Positions 5,439-7,848 of a DNA stretch of 7,848 nucleotides are shown piece by piece. The DNA lies in contig JAZSFK010000039.1 of the NCBI GenBank assembly GCA_045532175.1, positions 1-7,848 of the forward strand. The letters are read 5' to 3'. A model generated the notes under the pieces. That model was not told the origin of the DNA. It worked only from the letters and a program-made list of their open reading frames with translations, and searched no databases. Source of the stretch: Fimenecus sp045532175 (GTDB taxonomy: Bacteria; Bacillota; Clostridia; Oscillospirales; Acutalibacteraceae). Made by a program: the position numbers and the translations under genes. Numbering within the stretch: position 1 is the first letter of the stretch; the number at the start of each line of letters is the position of its first letter.

Positions 5439-7049
5439 ATGAAATTAATATTTATAGGAGCAGCTCATGAGGTTACAGGCTCTTGCACATTGCTTGAGGC
5501 TTGCGGAAAGCATATACTTATTGACTGTGGTATGGAGCAAGGCGGAGATACATATGAAAACTGTGAGTTACCTATTGCTCCGTCAAAAATAGATGCGATA
5601 TGTCTTACTCATGCACATATAGACCATTCCGGAATGATTCCGGCAATGGTTGCAAAAGGATACGCAGGACCAGTGTATTGTACAGAAGCAACGCACAGAC
5701 TTTGTAATATTATGCTTCAGGATTCTGCTCACATTCAGGAGCAGGAAGCAGAGTGGCAGAACAGAAAGGCGGAGCGTTCTGGTTATCAACAGTATGTACC
5801 CGTATATACTGTTGCTGATGCTTTAGAGTCTCTAAAATTGTTTGAGGGACACGGATATAATAAACCAGTTGAAATATTTGAAGGTGTAACGATAAATTTC
5901 TGTGATGCAGGTCATTTGCTTGGATCTTCGAGCATCCACATTACAGTAAAGGAAAATGGTGAGGAAAGAACTGTTCTTTTTTCAGGAGACTTAGGAAACA
6001 TAGACAGACCTCTTATAAGAAATCCTCAAAATCCGCCTTATGCCGATTATGTGGTTATAGAATCAACCTATGGTGACAGGGTTCATGGAGAAAGACCGGA
6101 CTACATTGCGCAGCTTACAAAAATAATGCAAGAAACCTTTTCAAAAGGAGGAAATCTTGTTATACCATCCTTTGCAATTGGAAGAACACAGGAGCTATTA
6201 TACCTATTTAGAACAATTAAAGAGCAGGGAATTGTAAAAGGTCATGAAAATTTTATAGTGTATGTGGATTCGCCTCTTGCAGTTGAAGCCACAAAGATAT
6301 ATCAGGATAATCTGATGGGATATTACGACGAAGAAACACTTGCTCTTGTAAAACAGGGCATCAATCCTATTTCATTCCCCGGATTAAGATTGAGTGTTAC
6401 CTCTGAAGAATCAAAAGCTATAAACTTCGATTTAATACCAAAGGTCATCATATCTGCATCAGGTATGTGTGAGGCAGGTCGTATCAGACACCACTTAAAG
6501 CATAACCTGTGGAGAGAAAACAGTACCATACTTTTTGTAGGTTATCAGGCAGAAGGTACCTTCGGAAGAAAGCTTATAAACGGAGCAAAGCACGTTTCGT
6601 TATTTGGAGAAGACATTCAGGTTAATGCAAGAATTGAATCCATAGTCGGTATAAGCGGTCATGCAGACAAAGATATGCTTCTTGGTTGGCTTGGCAGTAT
6701 GGAGAAGCCGCCGAAGAAGGTATTTGTAAATCACGGCGATGACTTGGTTTGTGATGCATTTTCACAGACGATATATAACAAGCTTAAATTCAAAGCAACA
6801 GCACCATACAGCGGTGATGAATATGATCTTACAACAGGCGAATGTACCGCAAGAGGTAGAATTGTAAAACTGACTAAGGTATCAGAAGGCAGGCGGAGAG
6901 CAAATCTTGTATTTGACAGACTTATGGCAGCTTGCCAGAGACTAAAAACAGTTGCAGAGCTTAGCCGTAATCTGACAAATAAAGAATTATCTAAATTTAC
7001 AGATCAGATAAATGACTTGTGTGATAAATACGCAAGGAAATCAAAATAA
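5439..7049 (+). CDS. Beta-CASP metallo-beta-lactamase-fold ribonuclease (CPSF/YSH1-like)
   Basis: A 536-aa cytosolic zinc-dependent nuclease of the MBL-fold beta-CASP family, related to archaeal and eukaryotic CPSF-73 and to bacterial RNA exonucleases. It begins MKLIFIGAAHEVTGSC. Motif 1 Asp29 (LIDCG), motif 2 HAHIDH (58-63), motif 3 His159 (DAGHLLGSS) and motif 4 Asp184 (FSGDLG) are all present. The beta-CASP insert carries motif A Glu208 (IESTYG), then PSFAIGRTQELL (243-254) and SASGMCEAGRIRHHL (339-353). Motif B is His408 (ISGHADKD) and motif C is His432 (VNHGDD), so every catalytic position is intact. A helical, basic C-terminal extension follows (about 460-536, rich in Arg/Lys), which may bind RNA. 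Substrate is inferred as RNA from the family; it is not classic RNase J, which is distinct in sequence. The gene is 24 bp upstream of the LOG-family gene, so the two probably form an operon. Confidence 0.92.
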   Translation: MKLIFIGAAHEVTGSCTLLEACGKHILIDCGMEQGGDTYENCELPIAPSKIDAICLTHAHIDHSGMIPAMVAKGYAGPVYCTEATHRLCNIMLQDSAHIQEQEAEWQNRKAERSGYQQYVPVYTVADALESLKLFEGHGYNKPVEIFEGVTINFCDAGHLLGSSSIHITVKENGEERTVLFSGDLGNIDRPLIRNPQNPPYADYVVIESTYGDRVHGERPDYIAQLTKIMQETFSKGGNLVIPSFAIGRTQELLYLFRTIKEQGIVKGHENFIVYVDSPLAVEATKIYQDNLMGYYDEETLALVKQGINPISFPGLRLSVTSEESKAINFDLIPKVIISASGMCEAGRIRHHLKHNLWRENSTILFVGYQAEGTFGRKLINGAKHVSLFGEDIQVNARIESIVGISGHADKDMLLGWLGSMEKPPKKVFVNHGDDLVCDAFSQTIYNKLKFKATAPYSGDEYDLTTGECTARGRIVKLTKVSEGRRRANLVFDRLMAACQRLKTVAELSRNLTNKELSKFTDQINDLCDKYARKSK

Positions 7050-7073
7050 GACATAGGTAAGGAGGTTAAAGAT

Positions 7074-7631
7074 ATGTCAAAAAGATATTTTGCATGTGTG
7101 TATGGCGGAGCGAATGAAAGAATTGCAAGCCAGCATAAAGAAAAGATAGAAGAATTAGGAAAAATAATCGCATCAAACGGATTCTCGCTTGTTTACGGCG
7201 CAGGAGCAACAGGCTGCATGGGAGCAGTTGCAAGAGGTGTTAAAGAAAATGGTGGATTTGTAATGGGAATATCGCCTGACTTTATCAGCGAGTTTGAAGA
7301 TATATTCGATTGTGACAATAATGTCATGGTTGACACGATGGCTGAGAGAAAAATACTTATGGAAAAACATGCAGATGTGTTCTTTATCGCTCCAGGTGGA
7401 ATAGGAACTATGGATGAATTCTTTCAGGTTCTTACCTTGAAATACTTAAGAAGAATTGATGTGCCGATTGTAGTGATAAACCTTGATGGATTTTATGATA
7501 CGTTAATTGCATTGATTAATGATTTGGTAAGACAAGGTGCGGTAACGGAAGAAATACATAAGTTGTATGATGTAATAACAGATGTGAATGATGGTACAAT
7601 AGTTCCAAAACTTAAAGAAATTGTCCAATAA
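7074..7631 (+). CDS. LOG-family (TIGR00730-type) nucleotide 5'-monophosphate phosphoribohydrolase
   Basis: A 185-aa Rossmann-fold enzyme, the usual length for LOG-like proteins (once called lysine decarboxylase-like). CVYGGAN (8-14) and VYGAGATGCMGAVARG (40-55) form the nucleotide-binding region, with Ala43 and Cys48 in place of the more common Gly and Leu. MAERKILM (89-96) carries catalytic Arg92. PGGIGTMDEFF (107-117) is the family signature and carries Glu115. Characterised relatives hydrolyse the N-glycosidic bond of cytokinin riboside 5'-monophosphate or of AMP and other nucleoside monophosphates, releasing base and ribose-5-phosphate. In a gut Firmicute a general nucleotide clean-up role is more likely than cytokinin synthesis, by inference. 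The start has TAAGGAGGT at 7058-7066, an excellent RBS. It is co-transcribed with the beta-CASP gene (24-bp gap) and is the last visible gene. Confidence 0.93.
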   Translation: MSKRYFACVYGGANERIASQHKEKIEELGKIIASNGFSLVYGAGATGCMGAVARGVKENGGFVMGISPDFISEFEDIFDCDNNVMVDTMAERKILMEKHADVFFIAPGGIGTMDEFFQVLTLKYLRRIDVPIVVINLDGFYDTLIALINDLVRQGAVTEEIHKLYDVITDVNDGTIVPKLKEIVQ

Positions 7632-7722
7632 ATGGGTATGAGAGAATCAGATGAAGCACCTGATTGTTCAACACACGAAATGGTTCTGCGGTGTTTGAGA
7701 ATGTATCAATTTAAAGATTAGT

Positions 7723-7749
7723 TTGCCGATTTTGATATTTACATATACT
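7723..7749 (+). promoter_or_regulatory. Possible promoter near the window end
   Basis: A good -10 box TATACT (7744-7749) lies 15 bp after TTGCCG (7723-7728). The spacing is short and the -35 is only fair. If active, transcription would start near 7756, exactly at the base of the hairpin 7757-7779. Confidence 0.28.
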
Positions 7750-7756
7750 ATCGGAT

Positions 7757-7806
7757 GCGAGAAAATCCAGTATTCTCGCGGGTTCTAAAGAATTTTCTTC
7801 GGAAAA
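7757..7806 (+). other. Two adjacent hairpins, the second with a UUCG tetraloop
   Basis: GCGAGAA (7757-7763) pairs with TTCTCGC (7773-7779) over a 9-nt loop. TTTTC (7793-7797) pairs with GAAAA (7802-7806), closing a C-TTCG-G tetraloop, one of the most stable RNA loops. No T-run follows, so this is not a terminator of the LOG gene. It could be the 5' leader of a gene beyond the window. The rest of 7632-7848 shows no convincing gene and no clear terminator for the upstream operon. Confidence 0.4.
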
Positions 7807-7848
7807 AATGCAGTGAAAAATCAAGGGAAAAATAGTAGGTCCTATTAT

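Noticed and set aside
7645..7665. Terminator after the LOG gene (AATCAG/CTGATT hairpin)
   Set aside because: Only a 6-bp stem with a 9-nt loop, and it is not followed by a T-run.
7632..7721. Open frame of 29 codons starting directly after the LOG stop codon
   Set aside because: No Shine-Dalgarno site, no recognisable motif and very short; could be a gene remnant but nothing supports it.

Overview
The window looks like a chromosomal segment of a low-to-moderate GC Firmicute, most likely a gut Clostridium relative of the Ruminococcaceae/Oscillospirales type. The grounds are strong AGGAGG-type ribosome binding sites before every gene, a eukaryote-like (type 2) isoleucyl-tRNA synthetase, tiny cysteine-rich one-helix proteins of a kind I associate with Clostridia, and intergenic palindromic repeats. 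This placement is an inference; there is no rRNA or other decisive marker.

Layout. (1) 16-3249: ileS with its own promoter, a consensus RBS and a strong hairpin terminator that works in both directions. (2) 3263-3573, minus strand: two tandem micro-genes for 49-aa and 37-aa cysteine-rich one-helix proteins. They converge on ileS, share its terminator and have a good promoter at 3662-3690. (3) 3574-4128: about 555 bp without genes, but highly structured. It holds divergent promoters that share an 8-bp direct repeat, then a ~221-bp palindromic element (3846-4066). The element is built of eight small hairpins joined by an invariant 7-base linker, TCGATAT in the left half and its reverse complement ATATCGA in the right half, bounded by imperfect 16-bp terminal inverted repeats. 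(4) 4129-5289: a small isochorismatase/nicotinamidase-fold cysteine hydrolase, then an orphan three-helix membrane protein that is visibly more AT-rich than ileS. (5) 5439-7631: a probable two-gene operon of a beta-CASP metallo-beta-lactamase-fold ribonuclease and a LOG-family nucleotide phosphoribohydrolase, 24 bp apart. (6) 7632-7848: non-coding as far as can be seen, with a possible promoter and two hairpins, one with a UUCG loop, running off the end of the window.

How the parts may work together. ileS is housekeeping translation. The hydrolase (if a nicotinamidase), the LOG-like enzyme and the beta-CASP nuclease all plausibly belong to nucleotide, NAD or RNA turnover, but no pathway is proven by the context. 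The least explained part is the hairpin array at 3846-4066. It lies between a near-consensus promoter (3717-3745) and the hydrolase gene, so it is either a MITE-like palindromic insertion, a structured leader RNA, or both.
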